Made by a program: the position numbers and the translations under genes
Notes under the pieces: generated by a model
What the model saw: only the letters and a program-made list of their open reading frames with translations
Told to the model about the DNA's origin: nothing
The model's database searches: none
Assembly (NCBI GenBank): GCA_038373885.1
Contig: JAWZYV010012274.1
Span: forward strand, 1,922,001-1,986,000
Length of the DNA: 64,000 nucleotides
Origin: Cheiracanthium punctorium
Lineage: Eukaryota > Arthropoda > Arachnida > Araneae > Cheiracanthiidae
Direction: 5' to 3'
Shown: piece after piece, positions 1 through 11,212 of the stretch
Layout: each line of letters starts with the position of its first letter
How positions within the stretch are numbered: the first letter of the stretch is position 1

Positions 1-2662
1 ATTTTATTTTATTTTTCTAAAAGTATCTTCAAGACGTAACTGAAAAACTTCACGGATCCATTTGTGAGCTCAAAAGTTCCAAAATATTTTTTTTTCTTTA
101 CTTTCTTCTTCAAAACAGTAATAATAGTCTCGCGCAGTTTCCGTAAGTATATGTAATAAAATAAATACAAGTGAGCTTAAAGCCCTGATGATTAATATAT
201 TTTCTGAAGAGAAAAGCGGGCCGATATATAAAGTGCTTTTTTTTAAAAGGAAACACTTTAGACGTTAACTGTGGTATATCAAGATAAAAAAAATTTAATT
301 CTGAATTTTTCTGAAGTGATAATTCTTTTTTCTTAAATCTAAAATGATTTCTTTTAAATCCCTAAAATGTTTACTGAATCGTTCTTCCTGTCAAATGAAT
401 GGAATTCATGCTTATTGAAGAACGTTATAAGCATTTGTGCTGTACAAAATAAATACACCTTCATCAACAATTTGTCCTTGAAAGGTTCTACTTGACTAAT
501 GAGTACATTTTCATCAATGAATAGGTTTATCTCCTGTCACCTACAGAAGGTATTTAATGATGCAACTTATTATGAACTTTTATTAAATATTATCAATTAG
601 AATTATATAATTTCTTATACTCTAAAACTGCCAGTAATACATCTTATACAGTTTTTGATGAGCTATCATATTGGGGGAGAAATTTTATACAAATCGTGCG
701 TCATGTGTCACGGCTATGCATCCCATAAGCTTGCCAAGTGTTTTACAATGAAAAAATCAATATCCTGTTTTCTAATGTGTTCAACTAAAGAAATATTCAA
801 TATATGTTATGCAGTAGAAATTTAACCAAATCACAGACGACCTTTCGTCAAAAATTATTAAGTTTCCAATTTTTTAGAGGGGTAAAACAAAGGGCAAAAT
901 TTACCACGATGAAAGTAAATAAGTGCGGCATTCATTTAAAATTTCAAGACTTAAAAACCAACTAGTTTTTAAAAACCGTTTTAGTTACAAAGGAGCGGCA
1001 GATAAATTTAATTAAATAGTGATATTGATTTCGAAAATAACGTACTGAGACAAAAATCTCACTACTTTTTCATGAGGATTAAGAGCATGCAAAGCATGCA
1101 TGAAATTTATTCTAAATCTTTCGACACATACACACAAATATTTATGCACGTGTGCGTTTGAAGCTAAAGTAAGGAACCGAGTACCATGAACAACATCCTG
1201 AAATCTTCATAAAGAAATATATATGAACATAGCAGCGAAATATAATACCCAATACGATTTAGAAACCCACCAAATACATAAATACACCTTCCACGCAATT
1301 CATTCTATAAAATCCCATTTACAAAATACCGTTTTTACATTTTACAAATGTGAATACTCTGTTGCATTCCTTTCCTATCTTTCTTTACTCAGATCTCCTT
1401 ATAACATTATTAATTTTTTATAAAATCCCTAAAATGTAAGGTAAGCAATAGTTGATGACCTTAGATGTGAAAGTAACTTAAGGGAAGCGTAGTTCCGTTG
1501 TAGTTAGCCATTAAATTCATCCTGCTGAACATCGTTCTCAGAATAACAAGACGCATGGAGAAAGCCATTGACCTATCCATGGAGAATTTGCCTTTGGTAT
1601 CCATGGTGACACCTAACACCCTAAACTTATGTCAAAATGCTAATACATTCCCCAGAAGATTTTGCCGGATTGAACACAGTTACACTGTATTGGATCTAGG
1701 CTCGAAGTTACATATTTATCTTTTACATCGCAGATATAATAAAAGGGTAATCCAGGTTCTCTCTTGAGTTCCGATATTGGAGAATATTGAATCAGGATTC
1801 GTAATCGAAGATCGTTGTTGCTTTGTTTGAAAGCTTGGGGGGAAAATTTTTGGAAGAGATTGGTTAGTGATTGAATGGATCGAAAGTACATCAAGTTCTT
1901 TTGTCAGGAAGTCGAAATGAAAATATTAAAAGTTTAAGAAAATGGGTAGTCATTTGAAAAGTAAAAGTCAAACACTTTATACTGTAAAAAAAGACAAAGA
2001 TAGCACCTGCATGCTTGAAGATTTAGATGGCAGCCAGTTTATAAATATCGATCATTATCCCATGTGAAAATAATTGAAAGGTCACGAGTTTTCACATGTT
2101 GAAATAAGTTTGTCATGAATTTAATTCTATATTCGAAATTAAGCTGTAAACAACAAGATAAAAAAGCATTTAGACTGACTGAAATACAATCTGATTTGTT
2201 TAGAGCCATAAAAAAAGGATGCAATATATTTATATAAAATACCTGAGTGTATTTCATCGTAAAGGACAAACAAATCCTCCTGAGGATGCATCATCAAAAG
2301 TAAATTACAGCAGACTGGCAAAAGTCAGCTTTCAGCACATGGAAAACTCACGAGCATAGCAGTTCGATATGCTTTCTGAACGAAGGGAACAATTTTGCAA
2401 TCATCCTGTGACACGATGTTGTATCTAAGTAGCATGGACTGTAAGCTTCAGTAATTTTCTTCAGAGGAAAAGAATCGTTTGGTTGGACACGGTGTCTCGG
2501 CTGGGGTGACCTTCAAATTTGCGTTGAAATGGACTGATAGGGGGGAAAAAAACGGCCACTAAAAATTGAGCGAATTGCGTTTGAAAAAATCTTTCTAGCT
2601 CTCATGCCAGAAACACATCTCTCATGTAGCATCTAAGAAAAATCATTCGCAAAAATTCGCAG
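1..2662. other. AT-rich stretch without a recognisable gene
   Basis: I find no gene in this stretch. It is AT-rich with short homopolymer runs. A modestly GC-richer patch at about 1430-1830 contains a 70-codon open frame (1555-1767, plus strand) that I do not recognise and that has no splice-site context I would trust. A small palindrome lies near 1085-1105 (gcatgcaaagcatgc). Stops are frequent in all frames elsewhere. Confidence 0.6.
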
Positions 2663-2666
2663 TTAA

Positions 2667-3158
2667 CCCTTTAACGCGCAGTGTTCCCGCTCTGGGAACA
2701 CCAAACTCGGACGTTTTGACTGTTGCCAGTCACGAAGAATATATTGGATTTCTATAAAAATAGTTGCGGGTGACATAGCTCCAAGAGAATCCTTTACTTT
2801 TTAGCACGTCATTTCCCGTCAAAAAATGGTCACGATTCTTTTTAACAGCACTGACATCTGCTGAAAAAGGGAAGAATGCGAGAACAGATGGATAGATTGC
2901 CCATTGCTGAAAAAAGGGCAGCCGTTGCCATTGCTCGACTTAACGACCCACAAGATGGAAGACGATCGAAACGTTCATCGCGTGCCACAGATCTAGAGAT
3001 CCTTTTTTGACGCAGCTGGCTGTGTGGCACAGCCAGCTTCGTCAAAAAAGGGTCTCTAGATCTGTGGCACGCGATGAACGTTTCGATCGTCCGCCATCTT
3101 GTGGGTCGTTAAGTCGAGCGATGGCAACGGCTGCCCTTTTTTCAGCATTGGGAAAGGG
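2667..3158. mobile_element. piggyBac-like foldback element, copy 1
   Basis: The element starts CCCTTTAACGCGCAGTG and is flanked by TTAA on both sides (2663-2666 and 3159-3162), the target duplication of the piggyBac superfamily. Its right half is a large inverted repeat: about 2905-3020 folds back on 3035-3150 around a short centre near 3020-3035. There is no transposase, so it is non-autonomous. Compared with the copy at 59652, the right tip (gcgcctcaaaggg) is missing. The deletion joins two aaaggg repeats, consistent with a microhomology deletion. The open frame on the minus strand at 2842-3045 is an effect of the inverted repeat and not a gene. Confidence 0.8.
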
Positions 3159-3162
3159 TTAA

Positions 3163-3712
3163 TTCTTTATAAATGACATTCACCGCGAAAACTTTTCAAG
3201 TCCTCTACAGTTCACCGATAAAGAAACATCTAAAATTCGCATGTAACTCATAGACATGTTTTTTGAAATAACACGCTTATTGAAAATACATTCAATAAAT
3301 AAATTCAGAGCAAAATTTTAATTTAATGTAAATTCGAATTCCTTGAAGCTATTGATTTATACACAGTGTTCTATTTCTAGCAACGTCTGTCGGTATAAAT
3401 ACATTTTCTCCGTTGTATTGGACAACAGAATGGCAGATGTTACCTAATATTCTTTTGCACAGTCTACTGCAGACATGCTGGCTTCAGGCTCAGCTGTAAG
3501 GGTTGGTGATAGGAATTTGGAGATAAAAAAGGCCGTTTATTTCACCCCTAGAGCTTTAAAATCTGGATTATTGTATAGCTTCATCTCAAACAGATAGTTT
3601 CATTTATTTTCTTTTATTAAGTCGTTAATATTAATTTAGTTAGAATAACTGGATGGGAAAGTTTCTATAAGAATATAGTACATCTACCGGTTTCAATGGG
3701 TCACTATTTGCA
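3163..3712. other. AT-rich spacer between two foldback copies
   Basis: No gene or recognisable repeat found. This unique-looking, AT-rich DNA separates copies 1 and 2 of the TTAA foldback element. Confidence 0.5.
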
Positions 3713-3716
3713 TCAA

Positions 3717-3919
3717 CCCATTAACGCACAGTGTTCCCGCTCTGGGAGCACCAAACTCGCAAACTGTGCCGGCGCAGCCAGCTTCGTCAAAAAAGGGTCT
3801 CTAGATCTGTGGCACGCGATGAACGTTTCGATCGTCCGCCATCTTGCTGGTAGTTATGTCGAGCGATGGCAACGGATGCCCTTTTTTTCAGCATTGGGAA
3901 AGGGTTGCGCCTCAAAGGG
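3717..3919. mobile_element. piggyBac-like foldback element, copy 2 (internally deleted)
   Basis: This 203-bp copy is of the same family as 2667-3158 and 59652-60130. It keeps the left tip (CCCATTAACGCACAGTG) and the whole right arm, including the terminal gcgcctcaaaggg. It has lost most of the left half, including the left fold-back arm. The right flank is TTAA (3920-3923). The left flank reads TCAA (3713-3716), probably a decayed TTAA. The 75-codon open frame at 3696-3923 simply reads through it. Confidence 0.75.
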
Positions 3920-3923
3920 TTAA

Positions 3924-4780
3924 AAATATTCAACTTTCCTTGAAGCGAGCTTAGTTCATCTCGTCTCCAATCTCTTACATGACATATTCTACATTCTCCT
4001 TCAAATTAATACACTTTATGAACTTCTTTGTGTGCAGTTTTGTTCCGTTAAACGAATCGGTATATTTTAAGTATGGATTATTCCAAGATTATTACCTATT
4101 TTTGGTGTTTTATTTCTCGGATCAAATGGAAAATACCTAACTTTTTTATTTTTTATTTTAAGGAAAACTTTTATTTTCCCCCTTTTAATGACTGTAAAAT
4201 AAAATGAGCGTTTAACAGAAAACTACTCTACAAGAAGAATGGCAAAAGTTCAGCTGCCATTTTCATTCCTGCAAAAGTAAACACTCCTAAGCAAAAACAC
4301 CAATTTTAAGTCACTTTTAAAAACTTTTGCCAAAAATATTTTAAAAATAAATTCTATTATGCTAATTATTAGATAGGACAGACATATTTTAAATTGTGTT
4401 TGTAATATCGAAGATGCCAAGGGTTGTATTTTATAAAAACCCTTTGAACCATTCTTCAAAATCCCGACTTCTTTATAAACTCGAAAAGTAATAATTAGAA
4501 AGTAGCGCTCTGAGTTACAGACTTCTTTACAGTACATAAAAGACTTGAGAGATTGATGATCACTGGGCAGTTAATTATTTTGAGCTTTTTTTTTCGACTT
4601 AATGATTTCCCTTGAATGCTCGACTCGTTCCAATATTCTCTGAAATGTTGGGATATTGGACTGCCAATTAAAACTTAATCCAAGAAAAACTTACTATTTT
4701 AAATTTCTGATGTGGGGAGAATGGATTCTGTCTGAAATTTCATTCATTCCTACAAGTAATTTAAGAATGTCCAGTTATTA
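3924..4780. other. AT-rich stretch, nothing recognised
   Basis: No gene, tRNA or clear repeat seen. The 95-codon minus-strand frame at 4250-4537 is rich in K, F, I and L, as expected from AT-rich noncoding DNA. Confidence 0.5.
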
Positions 4781-4782
4781 TA

Positions 4783-5488
4783 CAGGATGCCCGGAAAAGG
4801 TGGTAACACGCTTTAATTCTTTATCTATTAGAGATAAGTGTCTCCATGTAAATTGGAAAAAAAAATATTCAAAATAACGTAGGAAAAAAGACTATGGCAA
4901 GAAAAATTTTCTCTCGTTAACGTCCAAAAATTACTTTTAAAATTTGTATTGGACGCCTGTAAGAAAAAATTCCCAATGAGTAAAATGTGCCACATATACT
5001 AATGAGGTGATGCACAAAATTTGAGAAATATATCCTAAAGAGTGTCAGAGGCATGAAGATAAATGTATGCTGACTTAAACCAATTTTCAATGGCTCTCGA
5101 AACGAAAGCAATCACGTTATAGGATCGCGGATTAGGGGTCGTACAGAAATTACGAAAGAAAAAAAAAATTCCACTCTGCTATAAACGTTTACCTTCAAAT
5201 TCATGTATAGCCCCCGATCATCTTCGTTTAAAGATATCTCTGAGGCGTTTTATGATGAAAATCTGAAATTTTGTGAATCCCCTCTTTAGTGTATGGGGCA
5301 CATTTTACTAACTGGGGATTTGTTTGTACGGGGGTCGTACATAAATTAAAAGATTGTAACTTTTTAAAAATTAACGAGAGGAATTTATCTTCTGCCGTCT
5401 TTTCCTATCTTATATTGAACATATGTTCAATGTACTCTACCCACTTATTTTTAACAGATAAAAAATGAAAGCTTTTTGGGACGCCCTG
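4783..5488. mobile_element. TA-flanked DNA transposon with CAGGGTGTCC-type ends
   Basis: Left end caggatgcccggaaaagg and the reverse complement of the right end (cagggcgtcccaaaaagc) match at 12 of 18 positions. TA lies outside both ends (4781-4782, 5489-5490), as for Tc1/mariner-type insertions. Interior blocks recur in 57889-58587 (for example an nggGGCACATTTTAnTAACT block followed by TTTGTACGGnGGTCGTA), so this is a true family. No transposase frame is present. Confidence 0.65.
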
Positions 5489-5490
5489 TA

Positions 5491-6710
5491 CACAAAGGAA
5501 TGTTAAGCTTAATCAAGATATCAGTTTAAAATAACGGATAAATGAACTTTTAAAATCTGTAGCGCAAATTTTTAGAAAATTACTAATATATTTTGAAATT
5601 AATTAATAACTGGTACCTCCAGATCTTTGACTTCAACAAAAAAGAATGTTAATGCTCTGTAGAAAAGAAATCAGAATTCGAATACACCTGTGAAATCATG
5701 GATGACTTCATATTGGGTGACTCACAAATCATGCATTCAGGCATAAAAGCTTATGCATGACACAGCCTAAATGCATCTATAAGTAACAAATAACGAATCA
5801 GTTTTTACGGCGATATAAAAATAAGACTCTACATCAATTAGTTTGAATGAAACGTAAACCCCCTAGAATTTGGAAAAAAACGATTAGAAAAATTCAGTCG
5901 ACATGTCTTTATAAAAGACTGTTTTTTAAAAATTCGAACTGGACTATTGCTTAAAAAACAAGAGAAAAGCTATGAATCACTCCATTTTAATTGCAATGCA
6001 GTATTTAATTTGGAATTCGGACAACCCGGCTTCAAAGTAAGCCAGGTTGACTCCGCAACTGAAGTAAATCACGGAAAATGAATCATAATTACACGAATAA
6101 AGAAAGGTTTTACAAGGCTTCAAAATTTAGCAAAGGAAAGGAATGCGAAATCTAGATTTTCGTTTTGCTTTGTTGTATTTAGAACAGTGAAAAAAACGAC
6201 GCTAAAGAGCGGTGTGTAAGATAATGAGAAAAATGATCAGTGTTTCAAAAGACCCAGAAAATTAGTCACCCGAGCCAGTTAAAAACCAGAGCTTTGAAAC
6301 AAATTCTTAAGATGGTATGGTTGTATTTGACCAAAGCTCTGCTTAGGTACAAGAAAAAAGAATCTTGCGGGTTTTCTAGTTTTTTGTAATTTAAATACAT
6401 AAAATGCCCTACTTTAAGTGACTTGCAATAAAACTTTTAAATGCATGATAAAATGCATCCTGATTTAAGAGAAAAAAAAAACCTTCAGGAAACTTGAAAT
6501 TTGCAGCTCTCAGTATTACAAAAAGTTTCTTTAGATATTTAGTTAAAATACTGTAACAACCAGATAATTGCGATTTTAACTGGTTCATTTTTTTGAATAT
6601 TGATAATTTATTATTTTAACTTATGTTCTTAACTGTAAGTATTTTATATTAATAGAACAGCGATTGATAGTGGATTTAAGAGATGGTTTTATTACTGGTA
6701 ATCCGATATC
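5491..6710. other. AT-rich stretch, nothing recognised
   Basis: No gene found. The only structure noticed is a weak inverted pair, cagagctttg near 6288 and caaagctctg near 6333. I do not call it an element. Confidence 0.45.
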
Positions 6711-6923
6711 TTTTTTTTTTTTTCTCCAGTGGCGGCAACGAGTCGTTTACAGGCATTGACCACTACTAGGCCCGAAGTACTGGTCATTTCATTATGGAGA
6801 CACCAGACAGGTGGGTCAGCGTTGCGCCCTGTGAAAGGATGGACGAAATGACGTCAGTTTCGAGATTCGATCCTGGAACCGTAGTGTGGTGGAATGGTCT
6901 AGCCACTACACAACCCAGGCGGC
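6711..6923 (-). repeat. tRNA-derived SINE, family 1, copy A
   Basis: Read on the minus strand this begins with a tRNA-like head (gggttgtgtagtggctag, an A-box match) followed by a B-box-like GGATCGAATCT, then a body ending in an A-run, seen on the plus strand as a T-run near 6711-6724. The body shares an nATnAAATGnnCAnTACTTCGGGCCT block with the copy at 42538. SINEs of this kind are transcribed by RNA polymerase III and spread by borrowed LINE reverse transcriptase. Confidence 0.75.
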
Positions 6924-7360
6924 AAGAAATGTTTTATTTGTTTATACACAGTTGAAAATGTCACAGGTACAAAAAACGAATTTTTTTTCTTTTTAAAACC
7001 TTTTACTTGCATTGCAATATGCACTTAACCAGAATATGAAAAAAAAAAGGCAATAAGTCCTGTTACATTGTGATTAATAGTTGTTCAGTTTCTTTCTAAC
7101 TTCCCTTAAGTAATTATTACTTCATATGAGATATTCTTTGTGATATATTTTTAAAGGGAGTATTAATATATTTTTCGTTAAGTAAATGTGAGTTTTCCGT
7201 AAACTTAAGTTTTATGATCGAATGTTAGAAAACTGAATGTTTACTTACAGTTCTATTGCAGTTACGTTAAAAATTTACTTTCAATGATGAATTTTTTAAA
7301 CTAGAACCTTTATTGAGCAACTGTACTAAATGTAGTATTTTAGAATTCACAGTTCGAATA

Positions 7361-7380
7361 ATAGTAGTAATAATAATAAA
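7361..7380. repeat. Short (TAA)n-type microsatellite
   Basis: A short interrupted AT-rich trinucleotide run (tagtagtaataataataa). Confidence 0.6.
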
Positions 7381-7688
7381 AGAAATGCTTAATTAAAGAC
7401 GACGTTATATGCAACGGCTTGAATTAAAAACGTGCTATGGTCGAATAAAGTCCACATAACATATACAGACCTAACATATCGTTATTAACAATTTGACGTT
7501 GCAAACGGGTCGAGCTTTTGTGCATTATTTGAACATTGGAAGTATTTCTTAATCATCCAAATTTCGAGTAAATATACTAACCTTGGAAAACAACCCTGCG
7601 TTTATCAACGAGCATCGATTTTGAAGGTCAAGTGCTGAATTCATTTTGTAGAAGGGAAGTACAATGCATGTACGCAATGCATTCTTTA

Positions 7689-7836
7689 CCGTATTGGCCC
7701 GGATTTAACGCGATCCCGAACTTTTTCATCAAGATAATTAGAAAAATCCTATATTTACGCCTCGAATTTAGTGCGAGTCAGTTTTTTTACGGGCAATGAT
7801 CAGTCAAAAAACACAGTCATATTCGGGACAATACGG
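7689..7836. mobile_element. 148-bp MITE with CCGTATT ends
   Basis: Left CCGTATTGGCCCGGAT and the inverted right end CCGTATTGTCCCGAAT match at 14 of 16 positions, with TA directly outside both ends (7687-7688 and 7837-7838). The element is too short to encode protein. The superfamily is not certain; the TA flanks suggest Tc1/mariner-like. Confidence 0.7.
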
Positions 7837-7974
7837 TATCTTTTAATTTCAGGTTTAGTATATAGTATTTTCTTTCACGTTTTGATGAAGTGAAAATTTT
7901 AGTTACGATTCTTAGGAAAAAAAAATATCGTCCTTCTCCAATAATCACTGTTCTACGAGACTAGGTGTTGACGA

Positions 7975-8021
7975 CTGATGAAGACCGAAGATTTTTTCGG
8001 TCGAAACGATTGTCCTAATCG
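7975..8021 (+). ncRNA. Hammerhead-ribozyme-like motif (probably decayed)
   Basis: The sequence shows CTGATGA (7975-7981), one extra A, a 7-bp stem (GACCGAA 7983-7989 with TTCGGTC 7996-8002), then GAAAC (8003-8007) and a 5-bp hairpin CGATT/AATCG. This is the order of a hammerhead core: box 1, stem II, box 2, stem III. Deviations are one extra base before stem II, A instead of U just after stem III, and no clear stem I. Such motifs occur in Penelope-like and other retroelements. Here I see no associated reverse transcriptase. It is probably a relic, and self-cleavage is unlikely as it stands. Confidence 0.4.
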
Positions 8022-8040
8022 ATAAGTACCTTTTTATGAG

Positions 8041-10980
8041 TGTTTTTCTACACACATTAAGTTTTTATTTATTTCATCTTTTAACACCCGTGTTTTGAGT
8101 GTTTTTTCTGCAGTACATGCTATGTGCAAAAAGTTTTTTTTATTATGGACAAGTTTTTATTCGCAGTTATTATTGACAATAATTTGGCTGATTCAAATGG
8201 CATACTTTTTTTAGAGATCACAGTTCACCGTATAATGCTTAGAGTCACATAGAAATCTTTTATACGAAAATTTGGTTAGTAAACTAGTCATAATAGTCAA
8301 AATGCCGAAATCTCCAAAAAGTGCACATAGAAGATATTCATTTGCCAACGGCGATATGCAAAAAAATATGCTTAAAAGGTAGATTAAGAATTTTATTTCA
8401 TTATAGCATTGAAAAAAATGTGTGGCACCACACCATTAAAGATTAAAGTCTTTAGCACATGAAAAACGAAATTCGAGAACCAGGGGATATCCACTTTTTT
8501 CACAGCCATGCTGCAATGTTTTATTATCTCACATTCTGGACTATATGTAGTGTTTTCAAAAATTAAATAATCGTGTTATACGTATACCGCATTTCTTTTT
8601 CAGAGTTAAGATTGTTGTCATAGACATTAAAAGTTAATATAGCTGTAATACAGTTTAAAAATACATTGAGTCAATAGGAATTCCACCGAGACCAAGAGGA
8701 CTATCATTATAGACAGCATCGTTATCGCAAGTTTCACTGATTAAATAAATTCTATAAATAGCTCTTTTTTCCATGATAATTAATTACTTGTATTTTGATT
8801 AAATAAAATGCTTCATTGCTTCAATGGATAAGTCAATAATGCAATCTATTTGCAAAGATTTTCATCCTTCATGGGAAAAAAGAAATTAGTATTATTCAGA
8901 TTCAGTTGAAAGGTTCTCAACAAAAAGAACACTACTCGAAAACTCAAAGTTTTCAGGAAGATTAAAAAAAAGTTCTTGGATAATTCTTGGATTGTTTATA
9001 TAGAAACATCGAAACTTTCTTGCATCAAAACAAGGACGTGTTTTGTTTTTCAGTGAATCGTTTCAGAACGTCGATGGATCGACCTAGAACTACAAAATTG
9101 TGCTGTTAGTCCATTTTGTGGATTTATTGACATGTGACTTGAGATTCCTTCTATTTTATATTAAAGAGATTAGGCTCGGGATTATTAGATAGCACTGTGC
9201 TCCCACATCAAATATGCAATTTATGTGGTAAATAGAGGGGTTTTGAGAACAATATTTATGTGAACAATATATTTCATAATTGTTTACATAAATTTCAAAA
9301 GGATCTGTTTCAATTTACAATAATTATCTGTATGAACTTGTATGAATAGTTTACATTTACAATTTTCCATTATTTTTAGTTGCAAATATTTTATTTTGTA
9401 CTAAATAAAATGTGATGTGTACTGAGTTTTTTTTATTTGCATTACACGTCAGTTTGAATATCATAGATTTTATTTTGATAGTACCTGATGTCATTTTCAT
9501 TTTATAGTGCTTTATAAACTAGAGTTAAGATTTTTTTGTTTATTGTGTAAATTAATTAAAAAAATTTTGTATTTAGTTACAAATTTTGATTCATGTATTT
9601 GACATCAACACATTCTTTGGTTGCCTTTCAATTCGTATTTTTGGTTAATAGATTTTGATTCAGAAAAGTGTTGAGTTTTTGTGGTCAGTAATTTGAAAAT
9701 AAGCTGATGTATAAGGAAATACGCTTTTAAAATTTATTCATTACTTATGCATTGATAAGTCACACATGTGGAAGTTATTTGTTGTTTTATCCATATTATT
9801 TTTGTAGTTTCTAATATCATAAACGATACTTTGCTTGACAGTAATTCTGAAAATAATATGCTCCGAAAACATTTTATATATATTAACACGCTATACATTT
9901 AATATGCAAAAGATTAATAGACGTATTCAATATTTAATAAAATTAATTATCAAATTCACAAAGTTTTCATAATCAAGCGAGCAAATACAATTTTTAAATA
10001 AATAATAAATAACTAAAATTAATAAATACATTACCTGATGTTGAATTGATTAAATGGTTTTCCTTGTTTGTCGAGTTTTCTGCGTATTAGATTCAATTGT
10101 CAACGTTGCTTATTTTTTTCGTTTACCACGTAAAAATAGACCAAAAGATACGGAACAACAAAAATAAACAGCATTTTAGGATGAAATAACAAAAAGGTGT
10201 TGTTTTGCATTTTTACTTTGTTTTTATGGCAAACTACCACACCAAGAAATGAAAAAAAAAAAAAAAAATCGATAATCAATGAAAATCAATGATAGAGTTC
10301 TAAATGTACTATCATATTTATAACAGTACCTCGAATTCTGAGAAGTCTGAATAATTCACTAGGAGAATTACGTTTTATGTTGCATTACGAATTGTTTACT
10401 TTGTTTATTTATTTTATGCGTACATGTGTTGAGCACACGTTAACTACCATTATAAAAAAACAAAACAAACGTTATTCTTAATGGTGTTAGCATTAGCGTT
10501 ATAAGTCGAATTAAAGAGAATTTTTATTTTGAGCGCAAATGAAAGTTCTTCATTAAAGTGCCGTTCTCTGTTAATCTCTGTCTGTAACAGATTGATAGTA
10601 ACATTGTTTTCCGTTTAATACGATTTCTCAAAAATCCTCGTATGTTTTATTTAACGTACTAAAATATATATTCGAAGATAATACGCAAAAAAAAAAAATC
10701 TTTAAACTTTCATGCATGAAAAATATTTGCTTTTCCCAAAGGAAAAATAAAATTAAAAAATCCACACATTTTTAAAATATCCAAATCAACGTTTAAAGTA
10801 CAATCACATCTACCGTGTAATTTGTGCATCTTTTTTAAATTAAAAATTTAAAATGCTTTATCCGTGAAAGAAAATAAAAGTGCATAAGAAGGGTGTACTA
10901 AACAATTTAATGTACCAAATAATGTAACTGACAAAATAATTTGATAGAAATAAAGCTCTAAAATTGAACTACACATTTTT
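8041..10980. other. Long AT-rich stretch without genes
   Basis: No gene, SINE or inverted-repeat element recognised. Homopolymer A and T runs are common (for example about 10248-10267), and stops are dense in all six frames. Confidence 0.5.
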
Positions 10981-10982
10981 TT

Positions 10983-11070
10983 ACTCGAACAATCGAGACT
11001 CTACTGTATTTAGAGAATTTTTTACTCGATACTCGAACAATCGAGACTCTACTGTATTTAGAGAATTTTT
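10983..11070. repeat. Tandem duplication of a pogo-like transposon end
   Basis: A 40-bp unit occurs twice without change (10983-11022 and 11031-11070) with an 8-bp spacer. The reverse complement of its first part reads CAGTAGAGTCTCGATTGTTC, which resembles the terminal repeat of pogo/Tigger elements. The matching opposite end was not found nearby. Confidence 0.65.
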
Positions 11071-11154
11071 AAAAACCTGAATACTCCAAAAAACCTCCTA
11101 GCATTTCGAAGTAATAGCATGATCATTATCCCGCATTCCATGAAATCACTGTAA

Positions 11155-11212
11155 GTTCATAAGTAAAACATACAAAGTAACGGAGTATGTTCACAAGTAA
11201 AACATACAAAGT
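11155..11212. repeat. Short direct repeat, 34-bp period
   Basis: A 24-bp unit (gttcayaagtaaaacataca and four more bases) occurs at 11155-11178 and 11189-11212 with one mismatch. It looks like a recent local duplication. Confidence 0.7.

Noticed and set aside
1555..1767. 70-codon plus-strand frame in a slightly GC-richer patch
   Set aside because: No recognisable domain, no splice context and no repeat or promoter support.
2842..3045. Open frame of 67 codons, and 3696-3923 of 75 codons
   Set aside because: Both lie in the foldback element, and the similar peptides come from the inverted or repeated DNA.
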